A DNA stretch of 64,000 bases from Linepithema humile. Lineage: Eukaryota; Arthropoda; Insecta; Hymenoptera; Formicidae. The translations under genes were made by a program, and so were the position numbers. The stretch lies in contig NC_090130.1 in the NCBI RefSeq assembly GCF_040581485.1, positions 14,945,656 to 15,009,655 on the forward strand, read 5' to 3'. The notes beneath the pieces are model-generated. The model was not told where the DNA came from, made no database searches, and saw only the letters and a program-made list of their open reading frames with translations. This document shows, in pieces, positions 46,751-57,719 of this stretch. Each line of letters starts with the position of its first letter. The first letter of the stretch is position 1.

Positions 46751-47816
46751 TCGTTTGTACCCGTTTGTACCTCTTTTGATTTTGTTTGTACCTCAAAGGG
46801 TTCGAAGATACAGCGTTTTTCAGTTTCAGCCTAACCCTTCTATAGGGAACTTAGCCATTTTACAAGATATCGAGAAACGGCCAACGGCATTCGAAAGTTA
46901 ATCGTTTGTACCCGTTTGTACCTCTTTTGTTTTTGTTTGTACCTCAAAGGGTTCGAAGATACAGCGTTTTTCAGTTTCAGCCTAACCCTTCTATAGGGAA
47001 CTTAGCCATTTTACAAGATATCGAGAAACGGCCAACGGCATTCGAAAGAGAATCGTTTGTACCCGTTTGTACCTCTTTTGTTTTCGTTTGTACCTCAAAG
47101 GGTTCGAAGATACAGCGTTCTTCAGTTTCAGCCTAACCCTTCTATAGGGAACTTAGCCATTTTACAAGATATCGAGAAACGGTCAACGGCATTCGAAAGA
47201 GAATTGTTTGTACCCGTTTGTACCTCTTTTGTTTTCGTTTGTACCTCAAAGGGTTCGAAGATACAGCGTTCTTCAGTTTCAGCCTAACCCTTTTATAGGG
47301 AACTTAGCCATTTTACAAGATATCGAGAAACGACCAACGGCATTCGAAAGAGAATCGTTTGTATTCGTTTGTACCACTTTTGTTTTCGTTTGTACCTCAA
47401 AGGGTTCGAAGATACAGCGTTCTTCAGTTTCAGCCTAACCCTTTTATAGGGAACTTAGCCAATGTACAAGATATCGAGAAACGGCCAACGGCATTCGAAA
47501 GAGAATTGTTTGTATTCGTTTGTACCACTTTTGTTTTCGTTTATACCTCAAAGGGTTCGAAGATACAGCGTTCTTCAGTTTCAGCCTAACCCTTTTATAG
47601 GGAACTTAGCCATTTTACAAGATATCGAGAAACGGCCAACGGCATTCGAAAGAGAATCGTTTGTACCCGTTTGTACCTCTTTTGTTTTCGTTTGTACCTC
47701 AAAGGGTTTGAAGATACAGCGTTCTTCAGTTTCAGCCTAACCCTTGTATAGGGAACTTAGCCATTTTACAAGATATCGAGAAACGGCCAACGGCATTCGA
47801 AAGAGAATCGTTTGTA
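46751..47816 (+). repeat. 151-bp tandem repeats, left arm
   Basis: Seven full units and part of an eighth, each AATCGTTTGTACCCGTTTGT...AAAGGGTTCGAAGATACAGC...CTATAGGGAACTTAGCC...GAGAAACGGCCAACGG. The 151-bp period is exact in most units and unit-to-unit identity is very high. The period is not a multiple of three, so each ~76-codon frame restarts in a new phase; the repeated frames are artefacts. Confidence 0.9.
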
Positions 47817-48143
47817 CATAAAATGTTAACATTAAAAAATATTATAAGTCCAAAAATTTATTTAACAGGTTTCGTTAATCTAGACATAAAACATTTTTCA
47901 TTAATTTCTAAGTATTTTCATCCTAAGTGTATCAATAATTAAAATTATTCCACTATTATATTCATCTTTATTTATAGTATAACACAGTAACGTAATACAA
48001 TATTTAAAGTAAACGATCAATATTCAAAATATTATTTTAAGTTAATTTTAAGTTGATTTCACACAAAGAAATTGATTACGTGTTATAAAAAATTTGAAAC
48101 GCAGTTAACTTTAAGCGTGAAGGCACTAATAACCGCTTGTTTA
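47817..48143. other. spacer between the tandem-repeat arms
   Basis: 330 bp, strongly A+T-rich, unique within the window, no open frame of note. Confidence 0.7.
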
Positions 48144-48700
48144 TGTTAAAACTGAAAAACGCTGTATCTCCGAACCCTTTGAGATACAAATGAAAACAAA
48201 GAAGAGGTACAAACGGATACAAACGATTCTCTTTTAAATGCCGTTGGCCGTTTCTCGATATCTTGTAAAATGGCTAAGTTCCCTATAAAAGGGTTAGGCT
48301 GAAACTGAAGAACGCTGTATCTTTGAACTCTTTGAGGTACAAACGAAAACAAAAGTGGTACAAACGAATACAAACGATTCTCTTTCGAATGCCGTTAGTC
48401 GTTTCTCGATATCTTGTAAAATGGCTAAGTTCCCTATAAAAGGGTTAGGCTGAAACTGAAGAACGCTGTATCTTCGAACCCTTTGAGGTACAAACGAAAA
48501 CAAAAGTGGTACAAACGAATACAAACGATTCTCTTTCGAATGCCGTTGGTCGTTTCTCGATATCTTGTAAAATGGCTAAGTTCCCTATAAAAAGGTTAGG
48601 CTGAAACTGAAGAACGCTGTATCTTCGAACCCTTTGAGGTACAAACGAAAACAAAAGAGGTACAAACGGGTACAAACGATTCTCTTTCGAATGGCATAAA
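48144..48700 (-). repeat. 151-bp tandem repeats, right arm
   Basis: About three and a half units, inverted relative to the left arm. The innermost unit is the most diverged (AACAAAGAAGAGG where others have AACAAAAGAGG). The copy-number difference between arms suggests unequal exchange or slippage after insertion. Confidence 0.9.
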
Positions 48701-49161
48701 CGAAATTTAAAAATCTTGTAATCGGGCGCTGGCCATTTTTTCACCCCCTTGTATTTTTTTACCTTTTGAGGTACAAACGAAATAAGAAGCGGTACAAACA
48801 GGTACAAACGAAGTACAAACGAACTAGATTAGTGATTTTTTTTTTAAATAAAGTTGGGCGCCAAGTTCACATCGGTCGCCATTCTTCAGCATGGCATGTG
48901 TTTTTATTGTCGTGCGAAAGGACAAAAGTGAAAGCTGTAGTCACCGCCAAATTTTTGAGCAAGTCTACTACCCCATACGTTTCTTCATGCATCATTATTT
49001 TCTGTCAAGTTGAGCACAAGGAACTGATTCATTCCTGCTTCTCTAAAAGTATCCTACTGCAATCTGACGCGGAATTCACGTAGGTCTCGATCTCCCACGA
49101 TCAAGACACACGTTTACTCTTACTTTCGCCTAACGACTCGCGCGTATCTTGTATCGCCGAC

Positions 49162-49641
49162 TGACAAGGAAACCTCGCGAACTCGAAAATTTTGATTTTG
49201 ATAAAATTTTACACACATGTAGAGGGGGGGGGGGGGGTAAATAGATGAATTTAGAAATCTTTAGTTGTTGCCTAAAAATGATTCTAAGGAGTAAAACCCC
49301 TTATATACAGGGTGTATCAAAACTGGCGGAAAAGTTTTTAATTTTAGATTCTTCATGAAACTCTAGGACGAAAAACTCTTTACAAAAAAGTGATCCGATG
49401 AATAGAATTTGAATGGTGAGGCATTGAAGTTGACGTATGGGAGCGCATGAAACTCGCGCGGTCAGGATCGGCACGACCGAGTTCGGCACACGTTCCACTC
49501 ATGACTCGTGTATCGTGGCGAGAACCTTTTAGAATCGTTTTTAAAACAACAAGATTATTACATTCATTTATTTATCTTTTCTAGATGTGTGTAAAGTTTC
49601 ATCAAAATCAGAATTTTCGGGTTTGCAAGGTTCCCTTGTTA
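49162..49641. mobile_element. inverted-repeat element with nested insertion
   Basis: Inverted ends of ~58 bp: AACTCGAAAATTTTGATTTT...TTTTACACACATGT at 49162-49220 against the complement at 49583-49641. Inside is TACAGGGTGTATCAAAACTG at 49308, a terminus typical of another DNA transposon, followed by GC-richer sequence to ~49510. Confidence 0.55.
49224..49237 (+). repeat. 14-G homopolymer
   Basis: An uninterrupted run of G; likely length-variable. Confidence 0.9.
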
Positions 49642-50010
49642 GAGGGCTAAATCCTGAGGACTCGAAGAAATTCCAGAATTCGATTCGTCATGCTGATTTG
49701 GTAGCACCGTGAATTCCATCATTGTCATTTAATAAAAAATAATTACTCATCATGACTTTCTCACCGGCGGTACAATTGAGAGTACACAAAAAGGCATACT
49801 GTTTCCGCGCGAGATTGAAACTAATACTTGCAAGCATACGATACAAATTACACGCGATAACTTATCTTGCGGATCTGATCGTAATCTAACGACGACTACG
49901 ATAAAATAATGATTCACTTCTTTTGCCTGCATAAAATTGGGAGATCGTTTATCTATTTCTTCACGGAAGTTATATTCAGCGTGTAAACGTAAAGGTCATT
50001 TTTGTTGCAG

Positions 50011-50161
50011 AAGATGAAATGAGATCGAAGCAGTCTTCTGGAAATGAAATCTTAACAAGGGAACGGAGTTTGCCATCATAATGGAACCGCCACTTACAAG
50101 CAAGGTTCTTCGTGCTCCTAATTTAAAGAGGGGCCAAGAGAACATTCGAATACAGGACAGG
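50011..50161 (+). other. candidate internal 5' exon
   Basis: A pyrimidine-rich acceptor (TCATTTTTGTTGCAG ending at 50010) and a donor AGG|GTGAGT after 50161. The first 70 bases are untranslated; the ATG at 50081 opens a frame that runs in phase 0 into the donor. The acceptor implies an upstream non-coding exon, perhaps that at 5.3 kb (inference). Confidence 0.5.
50081..50161 (+). CDS. candidate first coding exon, isoform 1
   Basis: Encodes 27 residues beginning MEPPLTSKVLRAPNLKRGQE and ending IRIQDR at a consensus donor, phase 0. ATG context is ATAATGG. The codons are balanced and unlike chance A/T frames nearby. The peptide is basic and probably disordered. No family is recognised from so short a piece. 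Similar size, phase and a central ..EN-I.. motif are seen in the candidate exon at 61468-61545, so the two may be alternative N-termini of one gene. Confidence 0.45.
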
Positions 50162-50178
50162 GTGAGTGACGATTATAT

Positions 50179-50186
50179 CACACACA

Positions 50187-50217
<31 letters not shown>

Positions 50218-50238
50218 GCGCGCACGCACACACACACA
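50179..50238. repeat. compound (CA)n(CG)n(CA)n microsatellite
   Basis: The same CA-CG-CA pattern as at 27127-27181, with about 11, 10 and 8 units. It sits just downstream of the donor at 50162, within the presumed intron. Z-DNA-prone. Confidence 0.9.
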
Positions 50239-50619
50239 AGTGTAAAATTTAAAAAATATTTCTTGACCAAACTATATATTTCAATAAATATACAATATAA
50301 TAATAATAATTCAAGTAATCCAACTGTTAACTGTATTATTTATTTGCTTCAATATTGTCGCTATTCAGATTAGTGATTAAGACTATAAGATTTACATTTC
50401 ACTGAAATAAAATATGCTATAAAATAAAACTATACGCTTCTTTTAAATTTACAAATTCGTTAATATTACAAATAAACGCTTGACTTAAATATAAATATTT
50501 AAACTAAAGAAATTATTATTATCAACTTAACATATTTAATTATATCAACAATTTTTTCTTTTTAGCATATAAAATCTTGTACTACCAAAATTAATATTTA
50601 TATTCAAGTATATAACAAC

Positions 50620-50700
50620 AACAACAACAACAATAATCAAGTATATAACAATAATAATAATGATAATGATAATGGTAACAACAATAATAACAAAATAAAG
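50620..50700. repeat. (ACA)n/(ATA)n trinucleotide cluster
   Basis: ACAACAACAACAACAACAAT followed by AATAATAATAATGATAATG-like runs; a simple repeat with two imperfect halves. Confidence 0.8.
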
Positions 50701-51154
50701 AATTATTGCAATTTTGCGACAAGAATTTCGTTGTCAAACATTAGATTCACTTTGCATTATGATGCAAAAGGACTGAATTGACGTTACAAAACGTTCTTCT
50801 TCTTTTTTGAAATTTTACGCCGCCTTAGCAACGATCGCTCTCTGTTTTTTCTTCTCGCATCACGTTTTGCAGGTATTTCACGTGTGGGTAGGCTACATTG
50901 TTGCGTCGCATTCGCTGCACTTGCATCCTGCATTCCACTTTCGGTCATCTCGAGGTCCCGCGATCTTCCTCCATGCAAAAAATGTGACTTTTTATTTTTA
51001 TTTGCGTACTCTTCAGAAACGTTTTATAATTGAATGCATTATATAACACAAACAAACATAATATTACTGTTTATTTCGAAAATTAATTAAAATTATGATA
51101 ATAAATAAAAAATAAATTTATTACTAGAATATTTTAATAATGGCAAATTATTTA

Positions 51155-51441
51155 CGAGGGTAAATCAAATATAAACCGAACTTTTTTTCCTACTGCTGAA
51201 CGAGCTCACGTTCACGGCTGAGATCGAGATATTAGTAGATGTATCTAAATTCCCTTCTTGCCGTGCACATTACCTCGCATTCATTTGTTTATTAGCTAGC
51301 ACGATGAGTGAGCAAGCAGTACCTAGTGCCGTTGCACAACGCATTATAATCAAGTTTTTAACGAACGAAAACGTGAAACCGACCGAGATTTTGCGAAGAT
51401 TACGTGAACAGTTCGGGAATGAAATGTTATTGAAAATATAG
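51155..51441 (+). mobile_element. 5' fragment of a second mariner lineage
   Basis: TA at 51153-51154, then CGAGGGTAAATCAAATATAA, a mariner-type 5' end different from that at 36403, then ~150 bp of leader and the transposase start. No 3' end is found; the element is truncated after ~290 bp. Confidence 0.8.
51304..51441 (+). pseudogene. mariner transposase N-terminus, truncated
   Basis: An ATG opens a 45-codon frame with AQRIIIKFLTNENVKPTEIL and RRLREQFGNE, the first helix-turn-helix region conserved in mariners of the type with KPTEI-RL-. It ends at TAG 51439-51441, where homology is lost. The missing catalytic domain makes it a dead fragment. Confidence 0.8.
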
Positions 51442-51444
51442 GTC

Positions 51445-52930
51445 TCTTTACATGGCATAAGGCATTGGTCGGTCGATTTACTTTCTCTTTACATCTTTAT
51501 CAAAAAGAAATGGTGTAGTTTTGAAGCACAAAGTTCGCTTCTGACTTAAGATTTAAAGAAAAGAAAAATTGGAGTAAATTTTGTAATAAGTTTTATCGCG
51601 ACTCAAGAAATTTTTATTGAAATGGTCTCTTCACGAGAATTATTCTCTATTTTTCGAACGGTAGAAATCAAATCAAATTAGCTTTTTCTTTTCTTTATAT
51701 ATTTTTAAATCTAATATGTGAAATTAGAGTGACTCTTTTCTTAATTCTTTTTTCATGATTGTATAATTGGAAAACAATGAAAAAGCTGTCACACACATTA
51801 CACAAGCAAATTGATTTTAATTTTGTATCTATAGATACTCCAATTTTACTTGGAAAATTAAATAAAAATGACTGAAAAATCAGAATTTTTTTCAAAAATT
51901 TGAATAAAATTGCTGAATAACAACAAAATTTATAAAAATATAGCACATTGTTGTAAAGTATATAATTTTCGACAAAATTTATAGATAAATTATATATAAA
52001 TTTTATATATAAATTTATTATTCAACATTATTTATCACAAATATTTATTTGTTAAATTGTTAAATAAGTTTGTTTTTTATAAATTATTTTAAAATACAAA
52101 GACAATATATTTACAAAAAAGTTTGTTATAAATATAAAAATTAAAATATCTAAATTTTTAAATTAAAATACAAGTAAATTTGTTATGATTTGCATAAATT
52201 TAATCTTGGTGATAATAGTTTTCTGATAGAATATTATTATATTATACTATTGATACTTATACAATGATTATCTATGCATATATTTACTACAAAAAAAGAT
52301 AATGAAATCTAATTGAACATATATTGATACAAAAAGCAGTTGTTGATAAATCATCAAACTCTCTTGCCGACCTCAGATATATATTCCATAATTTACGACA
52401 ACAGGCACCTTTTATAAGCTAGCAGGATTAAATCAGCAGAATCGAATACGACCTATTGGATTATTTAGTACTTATTTTGTACTAATTTGTACCACAAAAC
52501 ATGATTTTGTATCCTGCAATTTAAGAAAAAATCGTAGCGCAGCTAACTTAATATAAACAGAACCAAAAAAAATAATAAAAATAAATAAAACAAAACAGAT
52601 ACAATTAGTGCTGTATTTGTACTAATTTCTACCAATGAAAACAAATCGAAATATTTTTATTGACCCCTTAAAACAACCCTTATTTCGACTAGCCTTAAGA
52701 ACAAGACCTTTTTCCTTCAATCTCTTATGAATTTAATCAGTAAAATCGAATTAAATTTATCGTGTTATTTATTACTCATCGTGTATTATTTTGTATCACC
52801 AAAAATAATTTTAATATTAAAATCCGCGAGGGACACCTCGAATACTTTCCTTGTTAGATACTACTTTAATAAAGATATAGTGAAAATTTTGATTAATTTG
52901 TAAGAAATTAATTTTTATTTTATATTGTCA
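51445..52930. other. A+T-rich stretch with TGTACT-type words
   Basis: No gene. Around 52460-52520, 52615-52640 and 52770-52800 are TTTGTACTAATTTGTACC-like words reminiscent of the foldback terminal repeats, but without clear end sequences. It may be a very old copy. Confidence 0.35.
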
Positions 52931-52935
52931 TGAGA

Positions 52936-53248
<313 letters not shown>

Positions 53249-53396
53249 TGATACCAGGCGCATTAATTACGACAAATAATCACTTACAATTTTTTTTTAA
53301 AGTTAAGCTAAAATGTCTAAGTTTCTATGCTCAATTTTGAAAGTTTCATGTTATATTTTTATATAATTCCTACTTTGCAAGTTTCTTCTTTTATAC

Positions 53397-53785
53397 CAGT
53401 GCTCGGAATTAGTCTGAACATTTCAGCCGATTTCCGTGGTATACGCCTCCTTTCCTCTCCTTACCGCGCGCGCTGCAGCCGCTTGGGCCAGCGCCGCCGA
53501 GCGTTAGGAGCGGCATTATTCAATTATGAGTGGGTTCTTCTCCCTATTTATTAAAATTAAAAAAAATTTATTAAAATTTATTAAATTTTTAATAAATTTT
53601 AATAAATTTTTATAAATTTTTATAAATTTAATAAATAGGGAGAAGAACCCACTCATAATTGAATAATGCCGCTCCTAACGCTCGGCGGCGCTGGCCCAAG
53701 CGGCTGCAGCGCGCGCGGTAAGGAGAGGAAAGGAGGCATATACCACAAGAATCGGCCGAAAAGTTCAGACTAATTCCGAGCACTG
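53397..53785. mobile_element. 389-bp hAT-type MITE with perfect 8-bp target duplication
   Basis: TTTTATAC at 53389-53396 and 53786-53793 flanks ends CAGTGCTCGGAATTAGTC / GACTAATTCCGAGCACTG. The arms are ~155 bp, GC-rich and almost identical, meeting in an A/T-only centre (53550-53635). An 8-bp duplication with CAGTG ends is the hAT signature. High arm identity suggests recent movement. Minor differences (for example CGTGGTATACGCC against GGCATATACCACA) lie near 53440 and 53740. Confidence 0.9.
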
Positions 53786-53821
53786 TTTTATACGTACAAG
53801 CTGCATAACATATGTATATAC

Positions 53822-54143
53822 CAGTGCTGCCCAATCTTTTTGTACAAACAAGCTATTTTTTTTAATAAAGCAACCTGGCGATCTATTTATTTACTTATGG
53901 AAGAAAGAATATAATATTAAATATAAAATTAGAATGTGATTTCAACATTTATTTAACATATCAACAGAGGCAAACTAATAAGTGTCAGAATATAAAGAAA
54001 TTAATAGAAACAAAATTAATATTAAAATTAGAAACACAAATTTTATAATAAAATCAAACAAAGTAAAAATTAAAATGTGAAGAAGATCTATTAAAAAATA
54101 CGCATTGATCGGTAGATCGCGATCGACTGGATGGACACTCCTG
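53822..54143. mobile_element. second hAT-type MITE, older
   Basis: Starts CAGTGCTGCCCAATCTTTTT, a classic hAT terminus. It ends with GGTAGATCGCGATCGACTGG then ATGGACACTCCTG, an imperfect complement of the start. Flanks GTATATAC and ACATATAC agree at six of eight positions, as a decayed target duplication would. It lies 28 bp from the preceding MITE's right duplication. Non-coding. Confidence 0.65.
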
Positions 54144-54764
54144 ACATATACGAAGTAAATGTTGTTATGAAATGACATCCTTGTAGGTAAAGAAAAATGT
54201 ATTTTCGTAATTTGTTTTCTTTTTTAACTAATAAACTAAGATAGCGAACTATATTGTGTTAAAATATTGACATCCTATTAAAAGCATGTTTAATCGGTAA
54301 AACAGACTCCAGAATTCTCTTAAAAATTTTTTTAATTTAGTTGACTTCGTATTTTTTATATTTATTCTATATCTATAATTTTACTATTTTATGAAAAAAA
54401 ATTCCATGAAAAATGGTTCTTTTTTTACAATGAGTTTATTGTGTTAAAATATTGATCTAACTGCAAATATAGTAATCTACACCAATAATGTTACAACATT
54501 TCTCACTTACATAAAATGTACATAAGCAAATTTTATGTATCTTATAAAATACAGCGTGAAATTGTGATCTATTCTATGAATGAGAATTTGCTATTTCTAA
54601 TGCTTGAAAATAGCGTGCATGGCTATTAAATGTTTAATCGATCTATCATGTTTATTACGTTTCTCTTTCTAAAATTGGTCAACATCATTATCCACCCGCG
54701 GGAAATATCTGTGGTATCAATGTAATTGGCGCTTTCCAAAAATGCAATAGTGCGGCTACGGCAT

Positions 54765-55015
54765 ACTTTGATTACATGCGGCGACCTCCGTGCGCACGCT
54801 TTTACTTTTTATCCGCACTACGAGTCGGCCGTGCATGCAACAAGGTAGACAAGACAGCTGCTCTGGCGTTACCAGGCGTATGCACGTAACATACGACTGC
54901 CACTTCCTGTTGCTTATAACGGTACGGACGTACCATCGATTGTTCCGCGACGCTCGACTCATCTGACGAGAACACGCACCGCATTATGATCGATCATCGC
55001 GTCGTGATTCACGCA
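54765..55015. other. CpG- and GC-rich island
   Basis: About 250 bp with many CpG dinucleotides in otherwise A+T-rich DNA. Minus frames of 60-68 codons overlap in two phases, so neither is convincing. Possibly a regulatory element or untranslated exon; nothing definite. Confidence 0.3.
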
Positions 55016-55538
55016 AATTTCTACAAATTACTTGCCAACGCTCTTAACTTTAAATCCAATCCAAATTAAAACAAAATTTTTCTCTTTAAGTCTATAAATA
55101 AACTTTATAATCCTTTTATCTGTAAATCTACATTTTAGCGATGTTTGTCATGATAAAAAATTAACATAAATAATTCCCAAAGTATTAATGACGCATAGAG
55201 AGATTTTTCATACGATTTTTACAAAACACAATATATCTGTAGCTTTTTAAAATCGCTGATTTTAAATCTGAAAATTTTCACATTTAATATATAACATTTA
55301 ATCGAACAAATTCATTTAAAAAATTATTCTTTACATCAAATTTATGTTATACAAGTTTTAAATTCATGTATAATATTAAAATTTTGAAATTTAAGATATT
55401 ATTTTTAATTTCTATATTACATTTAAATTAAGTATAACAATCATTTTTTAATTCAGTTATATTTTACTTTAGAATCAATTATACATATAACAATAAGGAT
55501 ATTGAACTAACGCCAGATGTATTTGCTAACAATCTTCG

Positions 55539-55800
55539 GGTGAACTTCCGAAAAGCTTATCACCTCCGATTTGGCTGATATTCAGCTTAAATACTTATTT
55601 TATCTAGTAAATAATATTTCCAAATGGATTTTTGGCGCAAATGTCCCCTCCACCCCCCAGCCCCCCTCAAAGGTAAAAATGTTTTTGTTAATTATTTCAG
55701 GAAGTGTTCATTGTACGGAAAAAGTTGTTAAACAAAAAATGAAGCTCGTAAAAAGCTTTACAAATAAGGTTTATACATATTTGATTTAACTCCAATATTT
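55539..55800. mobile_element. single arm of foldback family B
   Basis: GGTGAACTTCCGAAAAGCTT, then CACCTCCGATTTGGCTGATA..., ending CTCCAATATTTTAATCGTTA. It matches the left arms of 18205-18880 and 45715-46391. The centre and right arm are missing. Confidence 0.75.
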
Positions 55801-55809
55801 TAATCGTTA

Positions 55810-56960
55810 TTTTAGTCGTTTCGGCTCGATAGCTTCATTGTTATATGTATAATAGATTTATTAATACAAGCCTACATATTTTTTATGTAATATTTTATTT
55901 CAATTTTTGTATTTTTTATTCCTGATTTATACGAAATTTACATCTTAATATTCAAAGTTCTAAAATGGAATATTCTTAGACTTTTTGAAAAAGATTTATA
56001 TAAAATCTATTGCTAGATTTTTTAATTATTACATTAGATTTACGATTTTAAATTTCACAATTTTAATTGCAAATATAGATTCAGCATCTTAAAAAAGAAT
56101 ATGCAATTTTTTCGTGAATAGGAATTAACTGGACTATACCATTAACTAGTGAAAAAGATGATTGGTATCTAATAAGAATATCTCATATTATATGAAAAAG
56201 GTTTCAGAGAAACCTTTTTTGCAAACTTTTTAACGTTTGATCAAAGTAAAAGCATATGGATCGACACAATTATTGTTTTTTTCTTTTAACGTACGCTCAT
56301 CATTAATTAATTAATTAAAGTCTAGTTAATTAAAGTATCTTTTACGTAAAAAGAATTTAATAACGTGCGCTTTATTTGATATTATAATGTATTTATAGGC
56401 AGATATATATAATAAACGTACACGCAAGAAAGGGGTGAGGGAGGGAGACCTTTTAGGCTTTATTAGATTGGATGGTTAATGATCAATCAGCTGTGTCACG
56501 GCCGCACCTTTCCTTTACCATTAGTTCCTTCGTGTATTGCAAGCACAAGCTTTTATTATGTGCTGTTCGTATTATCTACTTTATGTTGATTTAAGCATCC
56601 TTTAACACGCCATGCGATAGTTTCTCGTATGAGCTCGTCATTGATCGTTTGCGTCATTGATTCTCATCTTTCAAGTCAAAATTTTTTTTGGGTTTATTAA
56701 ATATTTTAATTTAGCGTTTATTTGAATAGTTTTTGTATATACTTAGAACGACTTTGTTTAAAATAATTTTTCAATTCTTATTCAATATATATTGAATGAA
56801 TCAAAAAGTTCATTCCGCTCAGCCAACGCCGGGTTAAACAATCGCGCCTGGAGTGGAGAGGGTTAAACAGACAAAAGCGTCTGTTTACCAACATTGAAAC
56901 CCAGGCTCTTGGCTACCAGAAGCAGTGGCAATGGTAAAATTTTCGTGAATTTTTGCGATT
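55810..56960. other. stretch with no supported gene
   Basis: A+T-rich to 56400; a GC-richer segment at 56810-56930 includes the hairpin AAACAGAC...GTCTGTTT. Nothing else recognised. Confidence 0.45.
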
Positions 56961-56971
56961 TTATGAGTTGG

Positions 56972-57379
56972 GTATTTTCCGAGTTATGAGGCTTGAAAGT
57001 TACGGCAGAGTGAGAGAGAAAGAAAATGAGGCAACGCGCTTCTTTCTCTCACTCTATTGTAACTTTTAAGCCTTATAACTCGGAAAATACTTAATGGAAA
57101 AAAACTTTATTATAGTGTTTTGAAAAGCTCTCGAGGTCAGCTACAAGAATATGCAATCAAAAATGGAGGTTTTTATTTAAAAATATTACAAATTTTACAA
57201 AATATTACAAATTTTAAAGTGATTTTTACGTGACCTTAACAATGCTATTTAAAGTCAAACTAACATTGCTACTTAATGCACTATTTAAACCCTACAACTT
57301 TTATTTAAAACATTTTTCTCAAAAATGCTTTATTTTCGAGATATTTGCTCATTGTGGGATTTTTGGGACACTCGGTATA
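56972..57379. mobile_element. half copy of foldback family A
   Basis: A 119-bp hairpin (56972-57090: GTATTTTCCGAGTTATGAGG against CCTTATAACTCGGAAAATAC) followed by one arm ending GGGACACTCGGTATA. The mirror image of the half copy at 17431-17803. Confidence 0.7.
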
Positions 57380-57449
57380 TGTACATATGCTGACAATTAT
57401 ATATAATATGTTATTGCTACGTCTCTCGCGTTTATACAAGTAAAATTAA

Positions 57450-57715
57450 CCCTTAATCCCGACTCATGGGTCGTTTTCGACCCAAGCGAAATTTCAAAGT
57501 GCTGTAAGGTACCTCCATTTCTTAATAACAAACTATATAAAAAAATAATTTTTATCAAAATATTATAATTGGGACTTCAAGTTGAAGGTTGAAAGAAGCT
57601 CCATGAATTTTTTCAGATTTTTTAAAGCGTTTTTACTGATCCAAATAACGCAAAGACGCAAAGCGACCCATGAGTCGGGATTAAAGGTGCCGAAAAGAAC
57701 CGTCGGGATTAAGGG
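57450..57715. mobile_element. piggyBac-type MITE with TTAA duplications
   Basis: TTAA at 57446-57449 and 57716-57719 flanks inverted ends CCCTTAATCCCGAC / GTCGGGATTAAGGG. A second inverted pair (CGACTCATGGGTCG near 57460 and CGACCCATGAGTCGGGATTA near 57665) makes the subterminal layout asymmetric, as is typical of piggyBac. 266 bp, non-coding. Confidence 0.85.
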
Positions 57716-57719
57716 TTAA

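Larger units (their letters stand above)
46555..48875. mobile_element. foldback element with arms of 151-bp tandem repeats
   Basis: The ends are CCGATGTGAACTTGGCGCCC and its exact complement. Each arm starts with ~190 bp matching the TIR of the NOF-type element at 32.3 kb, then continues as 151-bp tandem units: seven on the left, about three and a half on the right. A 330-bp A+T-rich non-coding spacer separates the arms. This is the structure of Drosophila foldback (FB) elements. The flanks TCGCCAATT and TCGCCATTC are near, but not exact, 9-bp duplicates. It would depend on the NOF-type transposase in trans. Confidence 0.8.

Noticed and set aside
46623..48807. Series of ~76-codon frames repeated every 151 bp
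   Set aside because: Copies of a non-coding tandem unit; the period is not a multiple of three and frames restart in each unit.
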